DNA from: Trema orientale
Taxonomy: Eukaryota; Streptophyta; Magnoliopsida; Rosales; Cannabaceae
Length of the DNA: 64,000 nt
Direction of reading: 5' to 3'
Assembly (NCBI GenBank): GCA_002914845.1
Contig: JXTC01000150.1
Span: forward strand, 557,962 to 621,961
Positions 38,390 through 50,360 of the stretch are shown here, piece by piece. The notes under the pieces were generated by a model. That model did not search any database, had not been told where the DNA came from, and was given only the letters and a program-made list of their open reading frames with translations. The translations under genes were made by a program, and so were the position numbers. Every line of letters starts with the position of its first letter. Position 1 is the stretch's first letter.

Positions 38390-39093
38390 ACTCAGAGTGA
38401 CCCATTCGATATATCCTTCATAAAACTGGAGATCATAATAGATACCTATTACTAATTTACTTCGCATCTGCATAAAACTTTGAAGAAAGTTGTATTAATT
38501 TATTAAGAAATTGAATATAAGTCTATGAAAAAGAATGAACAAGATGAAACGAGAACAACATATTAAATATAGATGACCATCAAATCTGTGTCCACAGTTA
38601 TAGCACTCTCACTGGCACTCAGAGTTCTTGATTCAAAAAGGTAATCTTCTCAGGGATATCAATATCCCTAACTTGTTGTCTCTATAAGGGCCTAAATTGT
38701 GTATTCAATATACGAAATATAATCATTAGATGTATTATTAAAGCTAAAATAAAAAAATTATTGGTACTTTCACAAAACTCTCAGCCATCAAATAACAACT
38801 GATGTGTAATGTTAGCATTAAACAAAATAGAATTTCTTTTAACCTTCAAAGTAGCTGTTAGTAGATCATCAACTAGAGTATCCTTAATCCCCTCGCTTTG
38901 CTTTGCAAATTGCAGTTGGGTATACAATATGAGATTATTTGCACCAAAAATGGTTAAAGAAAAGAGCAATCATAAACATAAAATAAACAGAGTAAAAGTC
39001 TCCCATTTTGTTGAATCAAGCAATTTACATCATCGTCTGCAAAGGCAGCTGCTTGATGGTAAGCACTACTATCAGCTGCATATACCGAAGCCT
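38390..39093 (-). pseudogene. possible exon remnants of an unidentified gene, minus strand
   Basis: On the minus strand, after an ATTTTGCAG acceptor at about 39092, an open stretch reads ASVYAADSSAYHQAAAFADD. A second (about 38870-38930) reads QLQFAKQSEGIKDTLVDDLL with a possible K|GTTAAA border, and a third (about 38625-38690) reads RQQVRDIDIPEKITFLNQEL and then stops. These are compositionally like real exons and keep acceptor-like borders, but I cannot join them or name the family. A decayed multi-exon gene is the simplest reading. Chance open frames remain possible. Confidence 0.28.
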
Positions 39094-39099
39094 GCAAAA

Positions 39100-40250
39100 T
39101 AATGAAAAACGAGAAGAAGAGAAGAAACAAAAAAAAGGTTATGAGAACCCAGAAAAGAATTAACAAAGAAAATTAAATCACCATGGTTGAGCTACATAAT
39201 GATAGGAATTAATTTCATGAGATGATTTAACATGTAGATTTTATACAAAAAGATGTTTCGGAGCCGAGAAATCGAAAAATAAACTTGTCCAATAGATTAA
39301 AGAGAGTAAAAAAATTAGCATAAAGGGTAAAAGAATCATGTTGACGATTTTCACCCAAAAAAAAAAAAAAGGGTAAAAGAATCATGGGTTGCAAATTTAA
39401 AACTTTATAAATGTTGAATTATGTCTTCTGGAGCACTTAAATATTGAAAAGAAGAGAGATTTCTGTCAATATATGCTTCACTATAAGCTTCGAAGATATG
39501 CCCATTGAGAATGTAAACAAAGAAGTAGATAAGGCGGTCCACCGCTATTGCACTATCACCGACTCACCACTTAACAATTAGTGAAGAAAAATAAAAGAAA
39601 AATAAAAAAAGAAGCCAAACAATTGATAAAAGTACTATTTTAACATGTATTTAAGGTAATAAATTCTATTTATTTGCATTTTTTGAAGCTCATTTTCCAC
39701 CTATCTCTTACAATTTCACCTTCAGGAATTCTCTTATCTAATACACTTCTGAACAGCTTTAAGTCTCTAAATGAATAAGCATATATATCAGCCTCAAACA
39801 CCCACCACCTCTCTTTCTCTAATCAAAAACTGAGAAGCAAAAAATCAATCCACGGTCCACCGCTAAAACCAAATGATGAAATGCTTCCTTCAATAGCTAC
39901 CAGAAAACAGTACGAAAAAGAAAAGCCAAAGAGTTTTCAGGCAAAGGAGAATAATTGATGGCTCCTTCCAATTTGTCGCATATATGGTTATGGAACCCAA
40001 ACAAAGTGCATAAACATAGATACCGGCCCCAATCACTACTGCCTTTCAATGACTCCTCAGCCACCCACTGCTTACTTTCTCTGAATGTAAACTAAGAAAA
40101 AAAAAAATCAATCTACCAACGAAATGATGAAGCGCATTGTTCAATAGCCACCAAAAATTGATATTAGAGAAACTGGGCTTCCATATTGGGCCAGCCATTA
40201 ATAATACCACATGGATTTTAGAATTCAAATAATATATAATACACACATCG
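39100..40250. other. intergenic DNA, nothing identified
   Basis: A CCACCGCTA phrase recurs (39540, 39858) with similar surroundings, and ATCAATC(C/T)AC blocks recur near 39846 and 40108, suggesting old local duplication. No gene. Confidence 0.3.
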
Positions 40251-40254
40251 TTTT

Positions 40255-40625
40255 TGTAACATTTAAAAAAGGGTTTCTAACACTTTTACTTATAAAAACC
40301 AAAAAAATAACAAAAATATGGAAGTCATACTTTTTTCAAATTTTTGTACAATTTTCATTAGAAAAATATCACTTTCTAAAAATATTTTAGAAAAATACTA
40401 TTTTTAAAATGGTTACTAGTTACCAGTTTCTGAAAACTAATTACTGATTACTGGTTACCAGTTCTATACTAGTTATAAATACCTTTGGTTACTAGCTGGT
40501 TACCAGTTTCTAGTTATTATTTTTAAAAAATAGTATTTTTCTAATGAAAATCATACCACACCTTAAAAAAGGCTAATCACTGTATTTTTCAATTTTTTTT
40601 TTTTATGAAAACATCGTACAATGCC
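40255..40625. repeat. palindromic dispersed repeat, copy 2
   Basis: Same layout as 10195-10605: TAACACTTTTACTTATAAAA left edge, GGTTACTAGTTACCAGTTTC core, central TTATAAATACCTTTGG, and right arm TAGTATTTTTCTAATGAAAA. Non-coding. Confidence 0.6.
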
Positions 40626-41272
40626 TAATTTCCCCAAAAAAAATCCTTTCAGTTGTTTTTATTTTATTGAAAGTAAAATGACCAAATTAATCTTATTTTT
40701 TAGGACATATAAGGAAAGAAATATTAAAGTATCCGTTATACCCTATAAAATAAATAAGTTATTTTATTATATTGAAATTCAAGAAGGGAAAATTAAAAAA
40801 GTTAAGGATATAAGAAAAAATTGAACATGAGGTGCTTATACACACTTAGTATATAGAGTTAATAGATATAATAGAAAAGGCTCATAGAGAGGCTGCATTT
40901 CTCTTTTAGTATTCATAAGAAAACTGAGTAAAAGAAAATAATATTAATAAAACAATTGCATGTTATGCAATTGTGTACTTTTTGTAAGAGAGTTTAGCTT
41001 TTGAGCTATAACCTTCAAATTTTAATGCAACGATGGTTGAGCGTTTTAAATAGGCGATGAAGGTCAATAATAATTAACAACTAAGCATGTATTTTATGTC
41101 TTTACAACCGATATTTGCATATCTGGGACAGCTCAATTAAATTATTTAACGGTAATATGAGGTATTTTTCTTTACGAGCTGAAGCGCTTTACTTAGAATC
41201 TGACTCTCTAAACGATTAAAAGATAATCTCATATAATAATAATAAGGGTTATTTGTGAAAAAAGAAAAACCC

Positions 41273-41582
41273 TCAAATATAGGTTTTCTTTTTTTTTTTT
41301 TTTTTACAAATTTAACCATGTCTTTTGGTTTGTGCAATAATTTGTACTTTCTGCATATAAATTGAACAACAAATTTCTAATTAAACATGGAATATAAATT
41401 GAGAATATCTTATTTCTACTGACTAGTAATAAAAATTTATTGAAAATAATTTAAAATAGTTAGCACAAATCACCCAATTTGTACACAAAAGGTACAAATT
41501 TGTAGATATTTAAAATGTGTAAGTATAATTTTACACAAACCAAAAGACAAGGTTAAAATTATAGAAAGGTCATAATTCAGTG
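41273..41582. mobile_element. inverted-repeat MITE-like element, about 310 bp
   Basis: AAATTTAACCATGTCTTTTGGTTTGTG (left, about 41307-41333) is mirrored at 41533-41563, whose reverse reads AATTTTAACCTTGTCTTTTGGTTTGTG. Weaker outer similarity extends to about 41273 and 41582. Non-coding. Confidence 0.55.
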
Positions 41583-41689
41583 TATTTTTTTGCTGTTATT
41601 TATTATTATTATTAGGGATAACTGCCAAAAAAAAAAATTACTATATAATATATGCTATATAATAATTGCGTTTTACGCTTTGTAGCTCA

Positions 41690-41940
41690 TAAGTTTAAAA
41701 ACGACAGAATACATGTCGTTATCTATTTTGGGTGTCGTTTTGGGAGTGAATCTTATCTCTCATTTTGGTAGTGAATCTTATCCAACTCTTCCACGTCTTT
41801 TCTTGGAACATTGACGTGTCGTTTCGTTCAAAGACGGTGCCTAGTGGTTCTTTATTAAAGTCAAAACAATGAAATACTACATGTCACTTCCCATACTAAT
41901 GAAATCTGATGTCGTTGAAGGTAAAAACGACGTGTCGTCA
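41690..41940. promoter_or_regulatory. cluster of GTCGTT / ACGACGTGTCGT motifs upstream of the 42431 gene
   Basis: Repeated words ATGTCGTTAT, GTGTCGTTTT, GACGTGTCGTTTC, GATGTCGTTGA and AACGACGTGTCGTC. Some have ACGT cores typical of bZIP sites. They may be distal promoter elements of the coiled-coil gene or the remains of a small repeat. Function is inference. Confidence 0.3.
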
Positions 41941-42331
41941 AAAGTTCACAGTCCAACCATTCACAATGAAAAGGTTAATATAAGTCAAAAAAAAAAAAGA
42001 AGGAAAAACACGTAAGAAATAGAAAAATAATCCAAATAAATGAATTAATTATAAAGATAAAACCGAAAAAGGCGAAAAATCAAAATCCACCCGCCTCATT
42101 CACAGTCACCTACCTTAATAATCTTCCTCATTTCAAAATTTCGTCTTTATTTTCGGTCTCTCCGCCGTTCTTCTTCTTCTTCTTCTGCCCATTAAAACCT
42201 CTCTCTTTCTCTCTCTAACTTTCAGCTCCTTCTCGTGAGCTTTCTCTCTCTATAGATACGCACATAGATATAGTATATATCTCCTCCTTTCATTTTGCTG
42301 GTTCTCTCTGAACTCAATCCTCTAGACATTG

Positions 42332-42376
42332 ATGCTTTTGGATCCTGGATTAAATGCTCCGATCGGTAAGCCCTAA
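42332..42376 (+). CDS. possible upstream ORF, 14 codons
   Basis: ATG at 42332 opens a frame MLLDPGLNAPIGKP ending at TAA 42374-42376, 54 bases before the main start at 42431. If transcription starts in the CT-rich leader (42130-42300, with a (TTC)n run at 42170-42187), this uORF would be in the 5' UTR and could lower translation of the main frame. It also contains a strong GTAAG donor-like site at 42366, with no obvious acceptor before the main ATG. Confidence 0.3.
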   Translation: MLLDPGLNAPIGKP

Positions 42377-42430
42377 CATCCGTACAATTATATAAATACG
42401 CTGTCGTATCCTTGATTTTTTTGTGCGGAA

Positions 42431-45400
42431 ATGGCGACCTCGGCGTTCAAATCGACCACGAAGCGAACTTCGATCGGGGGAGACGACGGCTCGGCTTCCT
42501 CGAATCGGAGCTCGGCTCACCGTCGCTCACGGAGTCTCAGCCGATTCTCGCACCGGCTTCCGGCTCCGGGGACCGATGGCTTCGATGAGGCTCCAGCTGC
42601 TCCGAGAGGGAGGTTCGTGAACACTGTTCGGGGCTCAGGGTTTCCGGAGATCAGCCTTGACGACCTCGCCGTCGAGTTCTTTGAGTCGTCTGGAGATAGA
42701 GGCCGCTCGGGTTCGCGTAACTCTGAGGTCAGTCCGGCGAGTGGTTCGAGTGCGCCGCAGAGGCGAGGGAGGTCAGTGGCGAGGCAGGGCTCGAGGTTGA
42801 CTGGTGGTGAGGGGAAGGGGAGTGTTGGTAGTAATTCTGGTAGTGGTGGAGGAAGGTTGGGTTCGGATAACGGTGCTCCGTCGAGAAGAAGGCGGTCGGT
42901 TTCGGTGGTTCGGTATCAGATTAGCGATTCCGAGGTAACCCCATTGGTCTCTTACTATCATTCTGTAAAGGTTTTACATGTCTATCTTTGCAATTTGAAT
43001 GAGCCAAGAACGCTCATATAAGAGGGTTTTAAGTGTAATTCGTATTCGAGTAACAATTAAAGGATTGAAATCATACAAATGAATGATATTGTGAAAGTTT
43101 TGTGATTTTCCTTTCCCATATTCGTTGGACTTTTCTGGTTGAGTTGAGACTGGTGGGCATGTTTTTATATGAGCTCCATACGTATGAGTGACTTTTTGTT
43201 TCTCTTTTGAAATGACAGAGTGATCTAGATCATTCACAAAAACGTAACAATGCTAATCCAAAGAGCTTTGGTGGTGGAAACCACCAGGAACGGTCATCTC
43301 ATAAGCCAAAAGCTTCTACCCATAGACAAGGATTGAGAAGGTCTTTTAGCCAGAAGGACTTGAAATCATGTGATGGCTATTCTGTAAGTTTTGTATCTTG
43401 TTTCTTATTGAAGTTTTGTCAAATGTGTTTGTAGTGTATGGGAAATTTTGAGTTCAAACTTTGTAAAAGGGACAACATTGAGTGTTGAATTTGGAATCAT
43501 TTTTAACATTGTATTCTTTTCTTGTTGCTTATTGAAGTTTTATATACCATCTAGATGGGAAAATTTTGAGTCTAACCTGTGTAAAAGAGGCGGACAACTT
43601 TGAGTGTTGAGTTTGGGATCACTTTAAAATTGTACTCTTGTTATTTGTGTTTTTTCATATGGAATTGATGTCGGTGATTCTTTAAGTTAAAACTAACATC
43701 TGTGGACCTCTCAGAGCCAGTCCTCGGTTCTAACTGATGATGAAGGGAGGGATGCTGATTCTGGAAAAAATGGAATTGAGAGAACCATTCGAACAGTTTA
43801 TGCACAAAATAAGGTTTATTACATATCTAAAAATTATCGTTTTGTGAGTTTTGCCTCAGCTGTGTGTGTTTTACGCGAATACTTAGTTGTTTTCTTCACC
43901 CTTTAGGCACAACATCCAACTGGGGATGATATGAATGGGAGCTTCTATGAAGCGATGAGGACAGAACTTAGACATGCTGTGCAAGATATTAGAACAGAGT
44001 TTGAACAAGTTTGTACTCTAGTTTTCTGTTGTATGTTTGGAACACTATATATATACGCACATATTTTTACGTGTGCTAATAATAACTTGTGCTTCTTGAT
44101 TTTCCTGAAGTCATTAGTACTCCTCTCAATTTGTTCAGGCAATGGGGAAAGCAAAACCCACAGTTTCGGCATCAGGTGATTGCTTGCTGTCAAACGGTCC
44201 TGATGTACTTCAGGCTGTTTCTTCAATAAGGAGGAATTACTCAACCCAATTGGAAGAGGTATTAATCTTCAAATTGCTGGATCATTTCTAGTGACAAAAT
44301 CTTGCTATATGGGTGAGAATTTTAACTGTGCACTAGAGAGTGCATAATATGAAATATCATTTTTCAAACACACATATCAACTTGTAACACCCTTATTTTC
44401 CCACATACTTTTAGTAGAGATTAATTATCTTTTCAATTAACGAGGCATTACTTCCTAAAACGTTTCCTTGAATACTTATTTGAAAATGTGGGCTTCTTTT
44501 GAAGAACTCAATAGATAGTTGGTTTAGCCTTGGCTTAAAGATTTACCAAGTCCTTATATATTTCCAAGCATGAGAATATGAAACACCAAGCAATTAGCCA
44601 TTTCGTAAAATTCTACCAACACCGAAGTCCATAAAAATTTCTTTTCAAAATAAATATGCTTAATCTCTCCTTTTCATATGGTAAGGTCGTGATTAATAGG
44701 TGGGAAGGAGATGCTGAGTATTTAACTTGAATCTTCCTTTATTTCTCCAAGTGATACCTAGCACCTTAAGTATCGGACTTGCATAAGCAGCTATTTGCCA
44801 ACCTTGAGAGGTGCTTAAACATCTCAATACTTGTGTGTAAAATAGATCAGGTCTGAGTGGTTAGTCCCATGGTTTGCTCTCATGAGCCATAAGGTTTGAG
44901 GCTCGATTCCTCATTGGGACCTAAAGCATTTAGGGGTTCAGCCGGAGGACAAGTATCAAAAAGGGGAAAAAAAATGAAATGTCCTTTTTCTTTTCCCCTG
45001 GTATAGTTGAGGTGCTGTTGGTTGAACCTACTACACCTTGTAACAGCTTTTATTTGTGGATTGTCCTTTGCTTGTCTATAAGTGGTCATTATTAAGATTT
45101 TGGCTGTCTTTAACTTTCTGTTTCAAGAACATAGTACATATTGCATATGATGTAAGAGTCGTGGTTAATAATAATATTTTAGCTTGAATGTTTCTTGGAA
45201 ACTTGTTTCAAATTTATCACTGTTCATCTTTGGAGAATTTTGCCTACAATGGAACACAATTTCTCAACTTGCAGTCTGAGAAGCGTAAGCAAGATTTATT
45301 ATCTGAAATTGTGTTGGAGGAACAACGTAGCAGGGAGCTCTCTAAGATTGTGAAGGAATTGCTTCCAGAACCCAAGAACAGTGTTTTTGTGGATAAACAA

Positions 45401-46367
45401 TCACGAGCTGGAGTTGGGCCCAGAAGGGTAATATTCTTCTTTCTTTTTTTTTTTTTATGTTTCTTTTTTTTTCCTCCTTTCTGCCAGAGTCAAAGATTTG
45501 TTCTTGATTCCCTACTGTTAGAGAGCTAGTTCGATTACTTTTCAAATATAAATCATCTTTGTAACTTGAGTGCTTATTCACCAGAGGAGTACTGACAGAA
45601 GTAAGATGTCAAAGAGACTGTCCGAGGAGGCAGAGAAATACATTGAGGACTTCATTTCAAATGTTGAAGATACGGATATATCATCACTTGACGGGGAAAG
45701 AAGTGATACAAGTTCAAGTCTTGGAGGAATAACAAAGACTAAAATTTCTCAAAGTCCGGCAATGTCCACTCCTCTTCCTATTGACAACGATGGAGTTCTA
45801 CTGCCTTGGTTAAAGTGGGAGACTAGTAATGACGCTTCACCTATAGTAGGCATGAAGAAGATGGAGCCACCAATAACTCCAAAAACTATTTCATTTGATG
45901 CTCCGCAGGTAGTATTAAAACTGCTTTTGGAATTTCTTTCTTGGGAGATATTGCTTTTTCACTTGATTAAATAATTGCTATTAGCATAATTACACACTTG
46001 ACATGCATTCTTGATTTAACCCTTTTGAGTAGAAAAATATGCCTTTGTAATTGACTATATAAATCTCATTTAAGATCTGTAATTTGTTTTGCAGGAAGTG
46101 ATTAATGCGCAGGATCAAATTAATCATTCCGCCAGTAGCCGGGGGAGCTGGAGTCCTGGGATTATGGATTCACGTCCAATTAAAGTGGTAGATGACGTTG
46201 GAAGTAACCAACGCTCATCGTATCCAGATGGATCAAAAACATCACATTTTGACATGGAAGAGTATCTCAAGCTTCAAAGAGATGAAGATGTTCTTTTTGA
46301 AAGATTTAGACAACGGCATAGAGTTAATTCAGGCGGTCTTCTGCTCTGTAACCAAATTTATTTTTAG
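42431..46367 (+). CDS. Ser/Arg-rich coiled-coil plant protein of unknown function, 8 exons, 579 aa
   Basis: Exons: 42431-42934, 43219-43383, 43715-43813, 43907-44008, 44139-44258, 45275-45427, 45585-45908, 46095-46367. All introns are GT-AG in phase 0, so every exon is a whole number of codons. Residues 1-168 are low-complexity, Ser/Arg/Gly-rich, with SAHRRSRSLSRFSHRLP and a conserved-looking FPEISLDDLAVEFF. Residues 256-381 are predicted coiled coil (MRTELRHAVQDIRTEFEQ; LLSEIVLEEQRSRELSKIV). Residues 382-489 begin SKMSKRLSEEAEKYIEDFIS, followed by an acidic/Ser segment and LPWLKWE. The end reads FERFRQRHRVNSGGLLLCN. I recognise it as a plant-wide uncharacterised family, not by name. The basic Ser-rich head plus coiled coil suggests a cytoskeletal or scaffold role (inference). 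An alternative start in the leader cannot be excluded. Confidence 0.88.
44848..44975 (+). mobile_element. probable tRNA-derived SINE in intron 5 of the coiled-coil gene
   Basis: The head GGTCTGAGTGGTTAG resembles a pol III A box. GGCTCGATTCC (44900-44910) is a near-consensus B box about 40 bases on, the spacing of a tRNA head. An A-rich stretch follows near 44965. It is not a folded functional tRNA. The 3' end and target duplication are not resolved. It lies in the long intron 44259-45274. Confidence 0.45.
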
Positions 46368-48190
46368 CAATTTGTTTTTTGAGTGTTTTCCTTCTGTTGT
46401 GAACTACAGTGATTATTTGTATAGTTAATTTATGTGTGTGTGAGGTTAGTAAATAATTTGTTCTAGATTAAGGAGTTATACAAGCTCTTAGTTCATGAAC
46501 CTAGTTCATTTGACGACCCTAATTTTTAGCCAATGCAAATTTGGATCTAAGTTAATGGGTGCATCCCCAATTAGTTTTATCCTTATCTAAAAGAGGGGGG
46601 GTGGTTTGTATCAAATTTGGAATTTAAACGGCTGAATTATCAAGTAAAGGATATCAAAAAATTTGAAAAATAAATTCTATATGGAGACATCTGAATGCAA
46701 TAAATTCTGTTTTATTTTGCTCCACCGTTTTAATTATGGAAGAAATAATCTCTTGCACTATTTTGGAGCAATGCTATGAACACCTGAAGAGAGGTCAAGA
46801 ATTAGTTCTAGTGGGGGCAAGACTTAATTAGGACAAATTTTTTTAACAAAAATAACAAATATATGAGTATAGAAACACTATAATATTGTCAATTTTTTTT
46901 TTGTCTTTCTTCATTTTCATTCTGACTGTGTTTGGCAGGAGGGATAGTGAAAGAATGGAGAGGGTTGGAGAGGAGGGATAGTGAAAGAATGGAGAGGGTT
47001 GGAGAGAAGAGCGGAGGAGGAGAGTTATAATCCTTTGTTTGGTAAGAGAGAGAGAACGGAGGGGAAAGAGACTCTCTTAGGGGCCCACAAAATCTTATCC
47101 TCGAAGAATTAAAGAGAAATGAAGAGGAAAAAAAAGGGTGAAATTAGCATATGTACCCGCTAAAATAATTATTAAAAAAATATGAAATGGGTAAATAGTA
47201 TTTCATGAATACATATTTTCTATTTTTCTTACCCTCATCTTTCATACTAAATTATTTAGGGGATTATTACTCTTCTCAATCATCTTCCTTATTCACATTC
47301 TCATCCTTCTTATTCTCCCTCTCTCCTATCAAACATGTATCACTACTATACTTTCTATCCATTTTCGAAACAACAAACACATCACATTTGGGCTTCAAAG
47401 TTCAATCTTAAAATTTAAAGTTAACTGGAGTGCCAAAATTATTTTATTTATAGAAAATGGGCCAGGTTATGAACAAAGGGCTAAATTTTTATTTTTTCTT
47501 TCAGTGGGGCATAACTCAAGTTATGAAAAATATATATACACAAGAATAAAAGTTTGACTAATGTATACTAGAAAGTAGAAATAATAGGAGAGCAACTTGA
47601 TAGAATTGAAGATTATGTCCAAATAACTCCTACTGGTACTCTAAAATCGATTACAAATACCAAGAAATACCTTCCAGCACGATTAAAGAAAAGAACTGGC
47701 AAAATAGCTTCAGAAAATTCAAATTCCTCGTACAAATTAATAGAAGAATTAATCAATCAGAATAATATTTTTGCATACACCATGATACAAATTAATATAA
47801 AAAGTATAATTTCTAGAGAAAAAAAATGGAAATCCATGAATATCTCTAATTAAATTGTATACTCTAAGTATCTATGATCCGAACAGATTTCACATCTAGT
47901 AACAGTTTTAACAAGAACATACAAGCGAAAATAACCATTGGCAAGGATATATATTATTCATTCCTGTTTAAAAAAGAAAAAAAAAAAAAGGAAAAAATGA
48001 ACAGCTTATTACAAACAGTGCGACCAGTTGCCAAATGAATAGCTTCTATTCCTTCCTTCTGGTGAGCCAAAACATATATATTAGGGAGCCACCAAAGCCG
48101 AGTTTAGTTTGTTATAATAGGAATATTATAAGGCAATGGCTGCACAATAAAAGAAACAAGGTTAGGGAAGGCACTTATAATGCATCATGT
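46368..48190. other. intergenic DNA with small repeats
   Basis: A 35-bp tandem pair at about 46936-47005 (GGAGGGATAGTGAAAGAATGG repeated) lies inside a GA-rich patch with GTTTGGCAGGAGGG and GTTTGGTAAGAGAG ends. It may be a degraded MITE whose other end is near 47320-47390 (CTCCTATCAAACATG; CGAAACAACAAACAC). No gene. Confidence 0.35.
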
Positions 48191-48634
48191 GTTTAACTTT
48201 TATCATATTTCATAAGGGTTATGGCCTTGAAGCCAATGAGTTGCTGTGCAGTTACTCAAAAGCTCACAAATACCCTCTACTCCAAACAACGTTTCACCCG
48301 TTATTTTTGCTATAATATTTAAGATTTTTGATGAGAACTATATATGTTGTCACCTATTTGATGACCTTTCTACATGCTAATAAGATATAATAATTTTGGT
48401 ACTGTGTGGTTTTGCCTTCATATATGATTCTATGGGTTCCTACGAGTAGGTTGCATATAGTGCACAAGGTTCTGGTTCCGTTTACGTCATGACAAGTTCT
48501 GGTTCCGTTTACGTCATGACAATTTTGGATGAGTATTTAGGGCCTGTTTGGGATAATTTTTACTACTTAAAGTAAAAGTATTATTAGAAGATCTTTCTAG
48601 AAAAGATGGTGGCCAGTACTTCCTTGAAAAGATT

Positions 48635-48985
48635 CTTTATTTTTCTAACACTTTTACCTACAAAAAAAAAATACAAAAATACGGTGGGTCAAACTTTTTT
48701 TTTCTAATTCTCATATCGCTTTTTTTTTTTTTAATATAGAAAAATACTATTTTTTAAAAAATATTTTTAGAAAAATGTTATTTTTAAAAATAGCTACTAG
48801 TTACTAGTGTTTGAAAATTGGTTACTGGTTACCAGTTATCAGTTATATACCATTTATAAATACCTTTGGTTATTAGTTATCAGTGCTTGAAAACTGGTTA
48901 CTAATTACTAATTACTATTTTAAAAAATGATATTTTTCTAATAACCTTTTGAAAAGTTGCATTTTTCTAAAACGTATGGTACCTG
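48635..48985. repeat. palindromic dispersed repeat, copy 3
   Basis: Contains TAACACTTTTACCTACAAAA, GGTTACTGGTTACCAGTTATC, a central TTATAAATACCTTTGG and TGATATTTTTCTAATAACC. Lies within duplication unit 1. Confidence 0.6.
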
Positions 48986-48998
48986 ATCTAAAAAGAAC

Positions 48999-49357
48999 GG
49001 GATATTATCATTTTTATATCCTGTATTTTGACATTTTGTTCAAATTATACCTTATATTTTGATTATTATTAACATTGACCTTTAGATTTGAAATTTATTA
49101 CAAATTTATACCCTGACACCAATTTAAAGCAGTTAATTTACCAAGTTGCTGTTTAAAAAATTAAAAAAAAACATATAAAAACTGATCTGAAAGTGAGTTT
49201 ATTAAATTATTTTGGTAAATTAACTGTTCTAAATTAGTGTTAGGGTATAAATTTGTAACAAATATTAAATTTAAGGGTCAATATTGATAATAACCAAAAC
49301 AGAAGGTATAAACTGAACAAACTGTCAAATTACAGGATATAAAAATGATATTATCCC
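48999..49357. mobile_element. long-TIR MITE, 359 bp, probably Mutator superfamily
   Basis: Arms of about 145 bases: left GGGATATTATCATTTTTATA, right reversed GGGATAATATCATTTTTATA, remaining above about 80% similar by eye to CAGTTAATTTACCA. Flanks TAAAAAGAAC (48989-48998) and TAAAAAAAAC (49358-49367) form a 10-bp target duplication with one mismatch. The paralogous unit 2 lacks it, giving an empty-site comparison near 50255. Confidence 0.8.
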
Positions 49358-49899
49358 TAAAAAAAACTGTCCACCATAAATTTGCAATTCTTTTCTCAAA
49401 TTGCCGTAGATTAATTGCTTAATTTTCTCTTAAATAAAAGAATATTTTTTGATAGCTGTAACCCCTCGAGCCAATTTACATGAATATTATCTTTTATCAT
49501 ATTTTATAAGGGTTATGAGCTTGAACATAACAAGCCAATGAGCTGCCATACAATTACTCAAAAGCTCACAAATATCCTCTACTCCAAACAATGTTTCACC
49601 CGTTACTTTTGCTGTAATATTTAAGATTCTTTTGATGAAAACTATATATGTTGTCACCTACCTATTTGATCACATTTCTACATGCCAATAAGGTATAATA
49701 ATTTTGGTAGGGTTTGGTTCTGCCTTCATATATGATTCTATGGGTTCCTACGAGTAGGTTGCATATCCGCTTACATCGTGACAATTTTGGATGACTATTT
49801 AGGGCCGTATAGGATAATTTTTACTACTTGAATTAAAAGTACTATTAGAATTTCTTCCTAGAAAAGATGGTAGTCAGTGCTTCTTTAAAAAGATTCTTT

Positions 49900-50255
49900 A
49901 TTTTTCTAACACTTTTACCTACCAAAAAAAATTACAAAAATACGGTGGGTCAAAATTTTTTTTTTTTTCAATTTCTGTACCACTTTTTTTATTATAAAAA
50001 AATACCATTTTTTAAAAATATTTTTAAAAAATTATAATTTTTAAAAATGTTTACTATTTACTAATGTTTGAAAACTAGTTACTGGTTACCGATTACTAGT
50101 TATCAGTTATATAACATTTATAAATACCTTTGGTTGCTAAATATCAGTGCTCGAAAACTGGTTACCAATTACTAGTTACTATTTTAAAAAATGATATTTT
50201 TCTAATAAACTTTTAAAAAGTCGCATTTTCCTAAAAAATGTGGTATTTGTTCTTT
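49900..50255. repeat. palindromic dispersed repeat, copy 4
   Basis: Counterpart of copy 3 in duplication unit 2, with the same arm and core words. It shows that the repeat was present before the tandem duplication. Confidence 0.6.
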
Positions 50256-50360
50256 TTTTTCCGTAATTATTTTCTAAAATTGCCGTAGATTGCCTAATTT
50301 TCTCTTAAAAAAAGAATAATTTTTTGATAGTTGTAACCCCTCGAGCCAATTTATATGACA

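Larger units (their letters stand above)
48195..50360. repeat. ancient tandem duplication, two units of about 0.87 kb plus an insertion
   Basis: Unit 1 (48195-49490) and unit 2 (49491-50360) share, in order, CATAAGGGTTATG, ACTCAAAAGCTCACAAATA, TTCACCCGTTA, TATATGTTGTCACCTA, GATTCTATGGGTTCCTACGA, a palindromic dispersed repeat, and TAACCCCTCGAGCCAATTTA. Unit 1 also carries a MITE (48999-49357) missing from unit 2, and a perfect 27-bp tandem pair (48469-48495, 48496-48522). No coding frame is shared. Confidence 0.85.

Noticed and set aside
44848-44920. A functional tRNA gene
   Set aside because: It has A and B boxes but does not fold into a cloverleaf with paired acceptor arms. A tRNA-derived SINE fits better.
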